Shown: piece after piece, positions 1 through 6,840 of the stretch
How positions within the stretch are numbered: position 1 is the stretch's first letter
Layout of the letters: each line of letters starts with the position of its first letter
Source of the DNA: Pseudomonadota bacterium
GTDB taxonomy: Bacteria > Pseudomonadota > Gammaproteobacteria > Steroidobacterales > Steroidobacteraceae
DNA: 7,445 nucleotides
Assembly: GCA_003242275.1 (NCBI GenBank)
Contig: QGUX01000180.1
Location: forward strand, 1-7,445
Direction: 5' to 3'
The notes under the pieces: model-generated
Seen by the model: only the letters and a program-made list of their open reading frames with translations
Database searches by the model: none
Told to the model about the DNA's origin: nothing
Program-made: the position numbers and the translations under genes

Positions 1-90
1 ATTCTGTTTTATTTTTTTTTTATTGTCAGGGCACCACGGGAAATAACCCCTTCCCCTTCCTCGGCAGCGTCCGACTTGGAAAAACCGGAG
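1..90. other. Probable sequencing-adaptor read-through at contig end
   Basis: These bases look unlike the rest of the window: a T-rich run at 7-22, then mixed sequence. Bases 58-71 match the Nextera read-1 adaptor core (TCGTCGGCAGCGTC) at 13 of 14 positions. In the same ungapped register, 72-90 matches the 19-base transposon mosaic end at 9 of 19, 21-49 matches the 29-base P5 end at about 15 of 29, the 8 bases between (50-57) fall where the i5 index sits, and a poly-T run lies just outside P5, as happens when a read runs past its adaptor. Order, spacing and direction all fit an error-laden adaptor tail. The alternative is a chance match in low-complexity DNA. Genomic sequence then begins near base 91. 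Confidence 0.7.
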
Positions 91-465
91 GACCTGCGCG
101 ACACCATCGCACTCAACGCGCAGGAAATGCTCGCGCACGCCATGGCCGCCCAGGTTCAGCATGTGATGGGCGTGCAGGTGTGCGCCCTTCCGGCGGACAA
201 CGCGTTCTTCGCCAAGACACGCGCCGGCCTGGCGGGCGCCCTGCAATGGCTGGATGCCTCCCTCGACGCGGTGCTCGCCACGCTGCCGCGCCATCGCTTC
301 CTCAGCCTGTTCGAGGTGTCGCTGTTCTGCCTGGTGGAGCACCTTGCGTTCCGGCGCACGGTGCCGCTCGACGCGTACCCGCGGCTGGGGCGTTTCGCCG
401 CGGAGTTCGGCCGGCACCCGGCGGCGCAGGGGACCACCTATCGCTTCGACCAGGGCGCGCGCTGA
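91..465 (+). CDS. Glutathione S-transferase family protein, C-terminal fragment
   Basis: About 125 residues ending at TGA 463-465. The reading frame is open to the window edge, but bases 1-90 appear to be adaptor, so the TTG at 76 is unlikely to be a start; the fragment is taken from base 91. The sequence is all-alpha and reads like the C-terminal domain of a GST. It has an amphipathic helix rich in Ala and Gln (DTIALNAQEMLAHAMAAQ), then the 'LSLFEVSLFCLVEHLAFR' helix that corresponds to the conserved core helix of GST C-terminal domains, then 'LDAYPRLGRFAAEF' and a 'HPAAQGTTYRFD' end. The N-terminal thioredoxin-fold half that binds glutathione is missing, so substrate cannot be judged. It would act in the cytosol in detoxification or thiol chemistry. 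It converges with the next gene, leaving 3 bases between stop codons. Family is fairly sure; subclass is not. Confidence 0.8.
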   Translation, partial: DLRDTIALNAQEMLAHAMAAQVQHVMGVQVCALPADNAFFAKTRAGLAGALQWLDASLDAVLATLPRHRFLSLFEVSLFCLVEHLAFRRTVPLDAYPRLGRFAAEFGRHPAAQGTTYRFDQGAR

Positions 466-468
466 AGT

Positions 469-1068
469 TCAGTCGCACTCGTTCGGATCGGGTACCGACG
501 ACTTCGAGCGCCTGCCCGCCAGCATGTCGTCGAACAGGTGGCTGTCCGGCGGCGGTTTCTCCCAGCCCGGTGTCAGCACGGCGTAACCGCCCGTGCCCGG
601 CGTTTCATCCTTCCACTTGAAGCTCGACTCCCGCGGCTTGCAGGGTTCGCGCATCTTCTGCAGCGGCTTGCCCAGCGTCGGCGGCGGCTTCTCCAGTTCC
701 TCGGCCACGCGCGCGGCCAGTTCCCCGGCCTGGCGGTACCAGTCCACGTCGCCCGGCACCGGTTCGCGGCTTCCAGGTTCCTCTTCCACCGGTGGCAGCG
801 TGATGGCGGTACCCGGCCGGGGCAGGGCGGGGACGGGCACGCGGCGCGGCGGCGCATCCGGGGGAGGTCGTTCTTCCTCAAGCGGTGGTGGAAGCGGCAG
901 GGGGAACAGCGTGATCGGCAGGCTCACGCGCTCGCGCGCCGGCTGCACCTGCCGTTGCGGATCCCGACCGCCGGTCACGAGCAGGAGCAGGAACAGCGCA
1001 TGCGCCGCCAGGGTCAGCAATGCTGCCCGCGGACGGAGCCTTGATGCGGAACGCTGCCAGCTTGGCAT
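469..1068 (-). CDS. Hypothetical proline-rich protein with N-terminal membrane anchor (TonB-like N-terminus)
   Basis: 199 residues, ATG at 1066-1068, stop TGA at 469-471. I do not recognise the family. The N-terminus is basic (about residues 1-14) followed by one hydrophobic segment (about 15-33, AALLTLAAHALFLLLLV) with no good signal-peptidase site, so it is probably a type II inner-membrane anchor with the rest in the periplasm. Residues about 43-105 are very rich in Pro and Glu (PPPLEEERPPPDAPP), as in the periplasm-spanning part of TonB or TolA. The remaining part (about 106-199) carries 'DVDWYRQAGELAARVAEELEK', a 'GTGGYAVLTPGWEKPPPDSHLFDDML' segment and two cysteines, C143 and the penultimate C198, which could form a disulfide. 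It lacks a visible TonB C-terminal domain. No strong Shine-Dalgarno precedes the ATG. It is divergent from the OmpA-family gene. Confidence 0.75.
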   Translation of the reverse strand: MPSWQRSASRLRPRAALLTLAAHALFLLLLVTGGRDPQRQVQPARERVSLPITLFPLPLPPPLEEERPPPDAPPRRVPVPALPRPGTAITLPPVEEEPGSREPVPGDVDWYRQAGELAARVAEELEKPPPTLGKPLQKMREPCKPRESSFKWKDETPGTGGYAVLTPGWEKPPPDSHLFDDMLAGRRSKSSVPDPNECD

Positions 1069-1166
1069 GGTGCAGTGTAGGACGGCGCCGACTGGAAGGT
1101 GCCGCTTCGGGGGATTACTTTTCGTTCAACGCGTCCCTTTGCGCAAGGCGCGTGGAGGGATGGGGA
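1069..1166. promoter_or_regulatory. Divergent intergenic region, probable promoters
   Basis: This 98-base gap separates the starts of the Pro-rich protein (minus) and the OmpA-family gene (plus), so it should hold promoters for both. It contains the most AT-rich patch nearby (1114-1130, ATTACTTTTCGTTCAAC) and an 8-base palindrome TTGCGCAA at 1139-1146. I could not assign convincing -35/-10 pairs with normal spacing on either strand. Confidence 0.35.
1154..1159 (+). promoter_or_regulatory. Ribosome binding site deciding the OmpA-family start
   Basis: GGAGGG lies 7 bases upstream of the ATG at 1167. It supports that start over the upstream in-frame start at 1020, which would overlap the 5' end of the divergent gene and place non-secretory sequence in front of the signal peptide. 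Confidence 0.8.
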
Positions 1167-2333
1167 ATGACGGTATTGGCGAAGCATACCTGCCTGGCTG
1201 GACTGGCCGCCGCGACCACGCTGGCCGCGGTGCCTCTGGCGGCCCAGGAATCATCGGGCCGCGACATGTGGTTCGGCATCGGACTGGGATACCAGAAGCC
1301 CGATGGCGGCGCGCGCCACGCCGAGGACGGCTACGGCGCCCAGCTCCTGCTGGGCTGGCGCCTGGCGCGACAGTTCAATGCCGAAGTGGCGGCAACCTTC
1401 GCCACGCTGGAGGACAACGATCCTTCCGCCGACCTGTTCGAGTACTTCCGCGGCGACGATGGAAGCGGCAGCACCTCGCGCGCCAGCCTGGGTACCGATC
1501 TTCTCTGGCAACCCCTGCGTGGCTGGTCGCCCCTGCTCATCGCCGGCGTCGGGCTGGCGTACAACAAGGGCGACCCTGACCAGGACAGCGGCACGGACTT
1601 CTTCTTCAACTACGGCGCCGGACTGGTCTCCGCGCCGCTGGGATCGTACGGGCTGAAGCTGCGCGCCGAGTGGCGCCAGGTGCGCGACGGTTACGCGGGC
1701 GACCCGGTGGACCAGTGGTTCCTCCTCGGCATCAACTTCCCGTTGCGGCGGTCGCAGGCGCCTGGCCAGGCGAGGAGCACGCCACCGCCGGCACCACCCC
1801 CGGCCCGCGCGGATGCGCCCGCCGCCGAGCCCGCTCCGCGCGCGCCACCGGAACCTGCGCCGGCGCCGCCACCACTCCCGCCACTTGCCCAGGTCGATGA
1901 CGACGGCGACGGCATCTTCAATGCACAGGATCGCTGCCCCGCCACGCTGATGGGGCTGCGCGTGGACCAGTACGGCTGCGCGATGGAGGGGGCGGTGGCC
2001 ACGCTGTCCGGCGTGCGCTTCGCCACCGGCTCGGCGCGCCTGGACGCCGCCGCCACGCCGGCACTGGTGCGCCTGCTCGAGGCGCTGGAGGGTCAGCCGT
2101 CGATGCGCGTGGAGCTCCGCGGCCACACCGACGCCGTGGGCGATGCGGGCGCCAACCAGCGGCTGTCCGAGCAGCGCGCCCGCTCGGTCGCGCGTTTCCT
2201 GGAAGGCGAAGGCATCGAATCCTGGCGCCTCACCACCACCGGTTTCGGTTCTTCCCGGCCGGTTGCCGGCAACACCACCGAGGAGGGTCGTGCCAGCAAC
2301 CGGCGCGTGGAACTGCGCGTGATCTCGCCCTGA
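1167..2333 (+). CDS. OmpA-family outer-membrane protein with TSP3 linker
   Basis: 388 residues. Residues 1-27 form a signal peptide (hydrophobic GLAAATTLAAVPLAA, cleavage probably before QE). Residues about 34-195 contain repeated short amphipathic strands with aromatic ends (WFGIGLGY, AQLLLGWRLA, WFLLGINFPL), consistent with an eight-stranded OmpA-type barrel in the outer membrane. A Pro/Ala-rich linker (about 196-242) leads to one thrombospondin-type-3 calcium-binding motif, DDDGDGI at 244-250, followed by a Cys pair (RCP and YGC). The C-terminal OmpA domain (about 272-388) binds peptidoglycan: GHTD at 319-322 and R337 match the diaminopimelate-binding Asp and Arg of E. coli OmpA (D271, R286) in spacing, and NRRVEL closes the domain. 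Role: tethering the outer membrane to the cell wall, possibly a minor porin. The gene is convergent with the ABC permease, with 16 bases between them. Confidence 0.92.
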   Translation: MTVLAKHTCLAGLAAATTLAAVPLAAQESSGRDMWFGIGLGYQKPDGGARHAEDGYGAQLLLGWRLARQFNAEVAATFATLEDNDPSADLFEYFRGDDGSGSTSRASLGTDLLWQPLRGWSPLLIAGVGLAYNKGDPDQDSGTDFFFNYGAGLVSAPLGSYGLKLRAEWRQVRDGYAGDPVDQWFLLGINFPLRRSQAPGQARSTPPPAPPPARADAPAAEPAPRAPPEPAPAPPPLPPLAQVDDDGDGIFNAQDRCPATLMGLRVDQYGCAMEGAVATLSGVRFATGSARLDAAATPALVRLLEALEGQPSMRVELRGHTDAVGDAGANQRLSEQRARSVARFLEGEGIESWRLTTTGFGSSRPVAGNTTEEGRASNRRVELRVISP

Positions 2334-2349
2334 AAGCGGCGCCGCCGGG

Positions 2350-3155
2350 CTAGCGTTCGCGGTAGTACATGCGCATCGCGACCGGCGCGCACACCGCGGT
2401 CACGACGCCGGCCGCCACCAGGACCCAGATGATGTCATTGGCCTCCACCCGGCCGTGCATCAGGCCGCGGGTGGCATTGGTCAGGTGGGTGACCGGGTTC
2501 AGCCCCACGATGGTCTGCATCCATCCCGGCATCGTGGCCGGATCGACGAAGATGTTGCTGACGAAGGTGAGCGGGAACAGCAGCAGCATGCTCATCGTCA
2601 TCACTGTCTCGGGTGTCTTCATCACCATGCCGATGATGATCCAGGGCCAGGACACGGCCGAGGTGAACAGCAGCACCAGCGCCAGCCCGAGGACCACGCC
2701 CACCACGCCGCCCTCGGGGCGGAATCCCAGCACCAGTCCCACCGCCAGCACCACCAGCCCCGCGATCACGTAGCGCACGAGGTCGCCGAGCAGGGCGCCC
2801 ACGATGGGCGAGGGTTGCCAGATCGGCATGGCGCGGAAGCGGTCGAACAGGCCCTTGGTGACGTCGGTATTGAGCCCCATGCCGGTGTACACGGTCAGGA
2901 ACACCAGCGTCTGCACCACGATGCCGGGGATCAGCCACTGCAGGTAGGCGCTGGTCGAGCCGGCCAGCGCGCCGCCGAACAGGTAGGTGAACATGAAGGT
3001 CATCATGATGGGGAAGACCAGCACGTCCATCAGCTGGAAGGGCACGTGCTTGATCTTCAGCATCGCGCGCCACGCCAGCGTCAGCACCGCTGCCGGAGCG
3101 GCCGTGCGCCGCGGCCGGCGGTCGCCGCGCAGCACCTGGGTCAGCGACGGCGGGT

Positions 3156-3159
<4 letters not shown>
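2350..3159 (-). CDS. ABC-2 type transporter permease, DrrB-like
   Basis: 269 residues, ATG to TAG. A charged N-terminal tail (about 1-35) is followed by six hydrophobic segments at about 43-63, 73-95, 125-147, 151-179, 185-205 and 242-262, the usual layout of an ABC-2 permease. The cytoplasmic '[12 protein letters not shown]' segment (about 102-113) is the coupling motif seen in DrrB-type permeases, and '[16 protein letters not shown]' before the last helix is also typical of the family. It would form the membrane half of an exporter with the adjacent ATPase; DrrAB itself exports daunorubicin, but the substrate here is unknown. Its ATG overlaps the ATPase stop by 4 bases (ATGA), and a full AAGGAGG Shine-Dalgarno sits 7 bases upstream inside the ATPase gene, so the two are almost certainly co-translated. 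It is the last gene of the minus-strand cluster. Confidence 0.93.
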
Positions 3160-4133
<974 letters not shown>

Positions 4134-4142
4134 CGTCCCGCC

Positions 4143-4547
4143 TCAGTCCGCCTTGTGTTCCCGCCGGTCGCCGTCGGGCGGCGGGTCGCTCTTCGTGAGG
4201 CTGGCGATGGCGCAGCGCTCGCGTTCGTTGGGGACGATGACGTAGCCGAACCTGTCCAGGTGATCGTTGGGCCCCGTGTCGAAGCCCAGGCGCACGGCAT
4301 TCTCCACGCCGACGCAGGGAGAGAAGAATCGCAGGTAGTACCATTCGCCGCGACCGCCCTCGACCCACAGGCCCTCGCGCCCGTCCGCCTGCCAGCTGAC
4401 GATGGCCGAGCGCTGGTTGGCGAACGGGATGAAGGTCTCCTCGCGCTTGAGCGGCACGCCGTCCGGACCGGTGGGCTCGGGCGTCCTGCAGCCCGGCAGC
4501 AGCGGCACCGCCAGCGCGGCGAACGTGGATGCAATCACGCGCCTCAT
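4143..4547 (-). CDS. DUF6491-like lipoprotein
   Basis: 134 residues from the ATG at 4545-4547. A longer version from the ATG at 4557-4559 adds only MEEW, and those codons contain the Shine-Dalgarno itself, so the shorter start is preferred. The N-terminus MRRVIASTFAALAVPLLPGC is a lipoprotein signal with Cys20 as the lipidation site; Arg at +2 predicts sorting to the outer membrane. The mature part contains 'SAIVSWQADGREGLWVEG', 'GEWYYLRFFSPC' and 'GFDTGPNDHLDRFGYV', then 'ERCAIASLTKSD', a pattern I associate with DUF6491, a family of unknown function common in Lysobacteraceae. Two further cysteines (78 and 112) could form a disulfide. It lies 9 bases upstream of the ABC ATPase and 19 downstream of the aspartyl protease, in the same direction. 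The family name is recalled, not searched. Confidence 0.85.
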   Translation of the reverse strand: MRRVIASTFAALAVPLLPGCRTPEPTGPDGVPLKREETFIPFANQRSAIVSWQADGREGLWVEGGRGEWYYLRFFSPCVGVENAVRLGFDTGPNDHLDRFGYVIVPNERERCAIASLTKSDPPPDGDRREHKAD

Positions 4548-4552
4548 CCATT

Positions 4553-4557
4553 CCTCC
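4553..4557 (-). promoter_or_regulatory. Ribosome binding site deciding the lipoprotein start
   Basis: GGAGG on the minus strand, 5 bases upstream of the ATG at 4547. It overlaps the upstream ATG at 4559, which therefore cannot use it and has no comparable Shine-Dalgarno of its own. Confidence 0.75.
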
Positions 4558-4566
4558 ATGTCCGGT

Positions 4567-5559
4567 TCAACTCCTGCCGTGGCGCGGCCGGATCTGCAGC
4601 TCCCCGCGCCGGTAGTCGATGATCAGTGCATCGACCAGCCCGAGGATGTCCATGCCGATCAGCAGGGCCGGCGTGTCGGTCAATTCCCACCTGCTGAAGA
4701 TGTGCAGGTCGCTGAAGGTGACATGCGCGTCGCGCACCTGCAAGTCGCCCAGCTGGATGGTGCGCACACGCGCACCCACGCCGGACTGCGCCTCGCCGGT
4801 GGCGCCCCAGATCTCGTCCTCGCCGCGCGAGCTGCGCTCGATCTGGCGGCGCAGGGCCCGCCGCAGCGCCTCATTGCCCACCGTGGCCTGCGCGCCGGTG
4901 TCGATGATGATCCGCACCGGCACGCCGCCGACCTCGCCACGGGCCATGGCCAAGCGGCTCTCATCGCGCAGCAGCGGCACGGTGATGTAGCCGCGCGCGG
5001 CGCGCTGGTCGCGGGAGCGCGAGATGTCCACGTAGTCGGCGCGGAAGTCGATGTAGATCCGCTGGTCCTCCATGCCGTCGACGCCGAGCAGGCCGTCGGC
5101 GCCGCCGAACACGTCGGGCACCACCGGCATGCGCCCCGGCTCGATCCACAGGTCGCCCACCGTGAGCAGCTTCACCTCCACCGTGGGCGCGATCGCCGTG
5201 CCGGTGGCGCCATGCACGCGCACCGGCCGCGGGTCGTCCGGCACGCCCAGCCGGGCTGCCACGTCGGGCACGATGGCCGAGCGTTGCGCACCGGTGTCGA
5301 GCACCAGGCGGAACGGACCGGCCCCGTCGAGGTACACCGGCACCCATACGCGTCCGATGCGGTCGCGCGTGGTCGGTGCCGCGTAGCGCGGTTCCGGCGC
5401 GACGACGGTGATTTCCTCCAGTTCCTCCACCGCGCTGGACCCGGAAGACGAAGGGCCTCCCGCGGCCGGCGCCACGGCGTCGGGAAGGACGGAGTCGAAG
5501 CCGCCCGCGGCCGGTGGCAGCAGGCACAATGCGGCGGAAACCGTTACCCACCTGCGCAT
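4567..5559 (-). CDS. Secreted two-domain retropepsin-like aspartyl protease
   Basis: 330 residues from the ATG at 5557-5559. A TTG nine codons further up (5584-5586) is possible but would put GHGRGG in front of the signal peptide. MRRWVTVSAALCLLPPAAGG looks like a Sec signal peptide, followed by a Ser/Gly/Pro-rich stretch to about residue 55. Two aspartyl-protease lobes follow. Lobe 1 has LVLDTGA with D88 and ends with LLGVD (157-161). Lobe 2 has IIIDTGA with D220 and ends with LIGMD (300-304). The DTGA plus hydrophobic-hydrophobic-G-x-D pairing is the retropepsin fold signature, here twice in one chain. By family knowledge, two such Asp residues together make one catalytic site, so the chain could act as a monomer in the periplasm. 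Substrate unknown. It is 27 bases downstream of the DUF2058 gene, and its start follows a nine-G run. Confidence 0.88.
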   Translation of the reverse strand: MRRWVTVSAALCLLPPAAGGFDSVLPDAVAPAAGGPSSSGSSAVEELEEITVVAPEPRYAAPTTRDRIGRVWVPVYLDGAGPFRLVLDTGAQRSAIVPDVAARLGVPDDPRPVRVHGATGTAIAPTVEVKLLTVGDLWIEPGRMPVVPDVFGGADGLLGVDGMEDQRIYIDFRADYVDISRSRDQRAARGYITVPLLRDESRLAMARGEVGGVPVRIIIDTGAQATVGNEALRRALRRQIERSSRGEDEIWGATGEAQSGVGARVRTIQLGDLQVRDAHVTFSDLHIFSRWELTDTPALLIGMDILGLVDALIIDYRRGELQIRPRHGRS

Positions 5560-5561
5560 CG

Positions 5562-5570
5562 CCCCCCCCC
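5562..5570 (-). repeat. Homopolymer run of nine G (C9 on plus strand) before the protease start
   Basis: Nine C in a row on the plus strand, two bases from the ATG of the protease gene when read on the minus strand. It may serve as a G-rich ribosome binding element. A tract of this kind can vary in length by slippage and is a common place for sequencing errors. With the ATG at 5559 a length change would alter leader spacing, not reading frame. Confidence 0.85.
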
Positions 5571-5586
5571 GGCCGTGACCGGCCAA

Positions 5587-6135
5587 TTACCACATCAGGT
5601 CGTCTGGAACCGCGTAGTCCTTGTAAGGATCGTCCTCTGCCGGCGCGTCCTGCGGCCGGTTCAGGTGCAGCAGTGCCTTGGGCACGCGCTCGCCGATCTG
5701 CTCGCCGATCGCCGCGGGCACGAAGGCGAAGCGGCCCTCGCAGCGCACGATGGCGATCTCGCCGGCGATCAGCCTGCGGCGCAGTTCCGGCGTCACCTCG
5801 ATGCGCCGGATCTGCGTGCCGTCCTGGAAGTTGTAGTAGTCCTCGGTCTCGACGCGCGGGATCTGGTGCGCCGCGACCAGCTGCTTGATCTCGGCGTACT
5901 TCGCGCGCCGCTCGAGCTTCTCCTGCTTCCTGCGGTTGGCCTCGGCATCGCGCGCGGCCTTCCCGGCGGCGGCCTTCTGTGCCGCGAGCTGGGCCGGCGA
6001 GGGACCCGGCGGCTTCTGCTTGCGGCCGCGGGGCGCCTGGAAACGCTGCTGGCGCTGCTCGCGCTCGACCTGCTGCACCTGCTTTTCGGTGACCAGCCCG
6101 GCCTTCAGCAGCTGTTCGCGCAGTGAAAGACTCAT
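5587..6135 (-). CDS. yaiL: DUF2058 family protein (YaiL homologue)
   Basis: 182 residues. The start MSLSLREQLLKAGLVTEKQ lines up with the conserved N-terminus of E. coli YaiL (LQEQLLKAGLVT), so the ATG at 6133-6135 is secure. Residues about 17-85 are highly basic and rich in Gln, Lys and Ala, probably a long charged helix or coiled coil suited to nucleic acid binding. The C-terminal half (about 86-158) contains 'YYNFQDGTQIRRIEVTPELRRRLIAGEIAIVR', a conserved core, and the protein ends with the family hallmark DDPYKDYAVPDDLMW. YaiL is described only as a putative nucleoprotein or polynucleotide-associated regulator; its function is not established. It is cytosolic, heads the minus-strand cluster and is divergent from the TPR gene. 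No Shine-Dalgarno is visible upstream of its ATG. Confidence 0.93.
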   Translation of the reverse strand: MSLSLREQLLKAGLVTEKQVQQVEREQRQQRFQAPRGRKQKPPGPSPAQLAAQKAAAGKAARDAEANRRKQEKLERRAKYAEIKQLVAAHQIPRVETEDYYNFQDGTQIRRIEVTPELRRRLIAGEIAIVRCEGRFAFVPAAIGEQIGERVPKALLHLNRPQDAPAEDDPYKDYAVPDDLMW

Positions 6136-6210
6136 GCGGCCATTCTACCGTTCCCCGGGCTTCGGAGTACGATAACGGTCCCTCCTGAGGTCCCACTGGA
6201 AGGACTGACC
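6136..6210. promoter_or_regulatory. Divergent intergenic region between DUF2058 and TPR genes
   Basis: 75 bases holding the start regions of both genes. On the minus strand TAGAAT (6142-6147) matches the -10 consensus at 5 of 6 positions but lies only 6 bases from the DUF2058 ATG, which would give a nearly leaderless transcript; no clear -35 is seen. On the plus strand TACGAT (6168-6173) is a weak -10 candidate, and GGAAGGA (6198-6204) is a good ribosome binding site for the TPR gene. A short direct repeat GGTCCC occurs at 6177-6182 and 6189-6194. Confidence 0.35.
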
Positions 6211-6837
6211 ATGCAGCGAATTTCCCGCATCCTGGGCGTACTGGTGCTGATTTCCGCGCCTCCGGCGGCACTGGCCATTCCGGACGAGAATGGCGGGCTG
6301 GTCGATCCGAACGCGGCCGCGGAAGGCGTGGCCAGCGACGCGGAGATGTCGGCGCGCCTGAACTACAACGTTGGCTTCGAGACCTTCGAGAAGACCCAGC
6401 GGCTGGAAATGCAGGCCGGCAGCCTGAAGGGCGCCGCGCTGCGCCGGCACGAGGCCGAGGTGCGCAAGGGTTACGCCGAGGCGCGCGAGCGCTTCCAGGC
6501 TGCCGTCGAGGCCAATCCGCAGATGAAGGAGGCCTGGAACCTGATCGGCTACACCAGCCGCAGGCTGGGGGACTACGAGGCGTCGCTGGCGGCATACGAC
6601 CGCGCGCTGTCGCTGTCGCCGGATTATCCCGAGGCCATCGAGTACCGGGCCGAGCTGTTCCTGCTCACCGGCCGCTTCGACGACGTGAAGGCCGCGCACG
6701 CGAAGCTCAAGGAGATGTCGCCCTCGTATGCCGACGTGCTGGTCGCGTCGATGAAGGAATGGGCTGCGAACAAGGACGCGCCCGGCGCCAGGGCACCCGG
6801 ACGCGACGCCTTCGTGGCGTGGATCCAGACCCTGTAA
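6211..6837 (+). CDS. Secreted tetratricopeptide (TPR) repeat protein
   Basis: 208 residues, ATG preceded by GGAAGGA with 6 bases spacing. Residues 1-22 are a signal peptide (hydrophobic ILGVLVLISAPPAALA, cleavage probably after ALA22), so the protein is periplasmic. Residues about 43-100 are helical and charged, containing 'YAEARERFQAAVEANP', a TPR B-helix. Two more complete TPR units follow at about 105-138 (AWNLIGYTSRRLGDYEASLAAYDRALSLSP) and 139-172 (AIEYRAELFLLTGRFDDVKAAHAKLKEMSP), with the usual Gly, Tyr, Ala and Pro positions. The last 35 residues are not TPR. TPR domains bind proteins; the partner is unknown. It is transcribed away from the DUF2058 cluster and stops 3 bases short of the convergent amine oxidase stop. 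Confidence 0.88.
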   Translation: MQRISRILGVLVLISAPPAALAIPDENGGLVDPNAAAEGVASDAEMSARLNYNVGFETFEKTQRLEMQAGSLKGAALRRHEAEVRKGYAEARERFQAAVEANPQMKEAWNLIGYTSRRLGDYEASLAAYDRALSLSPDYPEAIEYRAELFLLTGRFDDVKAAHAKLKEMSPSYADVLVASMKEWAANKDAPGARAPGRDAFVAWIQTL

Positions 6838-6840
6838 GGC

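Noticed and set aside
76..78. TTG as the start of the GST-like gene
   Set aside because: It lies inside the adaptor-like tail, has no ribosome binding site, and would start the protein in mid-fold without the thioredoxin domain.
1020..1166. Upstream extension of the OmpA-family gene
   Set aside because: It would overlap the 5' end of the divergent gene and hide the signal peptide; the GGAGGG and ATG at 1167 are far better.
2336..2345. GCGGCGCCGC palindrome between the OmpA-family gene and the permease as a terminator
   Set aside because: It is a perfect 10-base palindrome but has no loop and no T-run after it on either strand; such GC palindromes are common in this kind of genome.
4402..6126. 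Long plus-strand reading frame (574 codons) opposite the protease and DUF2058 genes
   Set aside because: Its product is His/Arg/Ala/Gly-rich with no domain pattern. The opposite strand holds clear family matches over the same region. Long antisense frames are expected at this GC content.
6177..6194. GGTCCC direct repeat as an operator
   Set aside because: Only two 6-base copies, no dyad symmetry, and easily expected by chance; noted in the intergenic entry only.
4961..6595. Long minus-strand reading frame (544 codons) spanning two genes and the TPR gene
   Set aside because: It runs through the DUF2058 and protease genes in the wrong frame and antisense through the TPR gene. The composition is low-complexity Arg/Ala/Gly/Pro typical of shadow frames.
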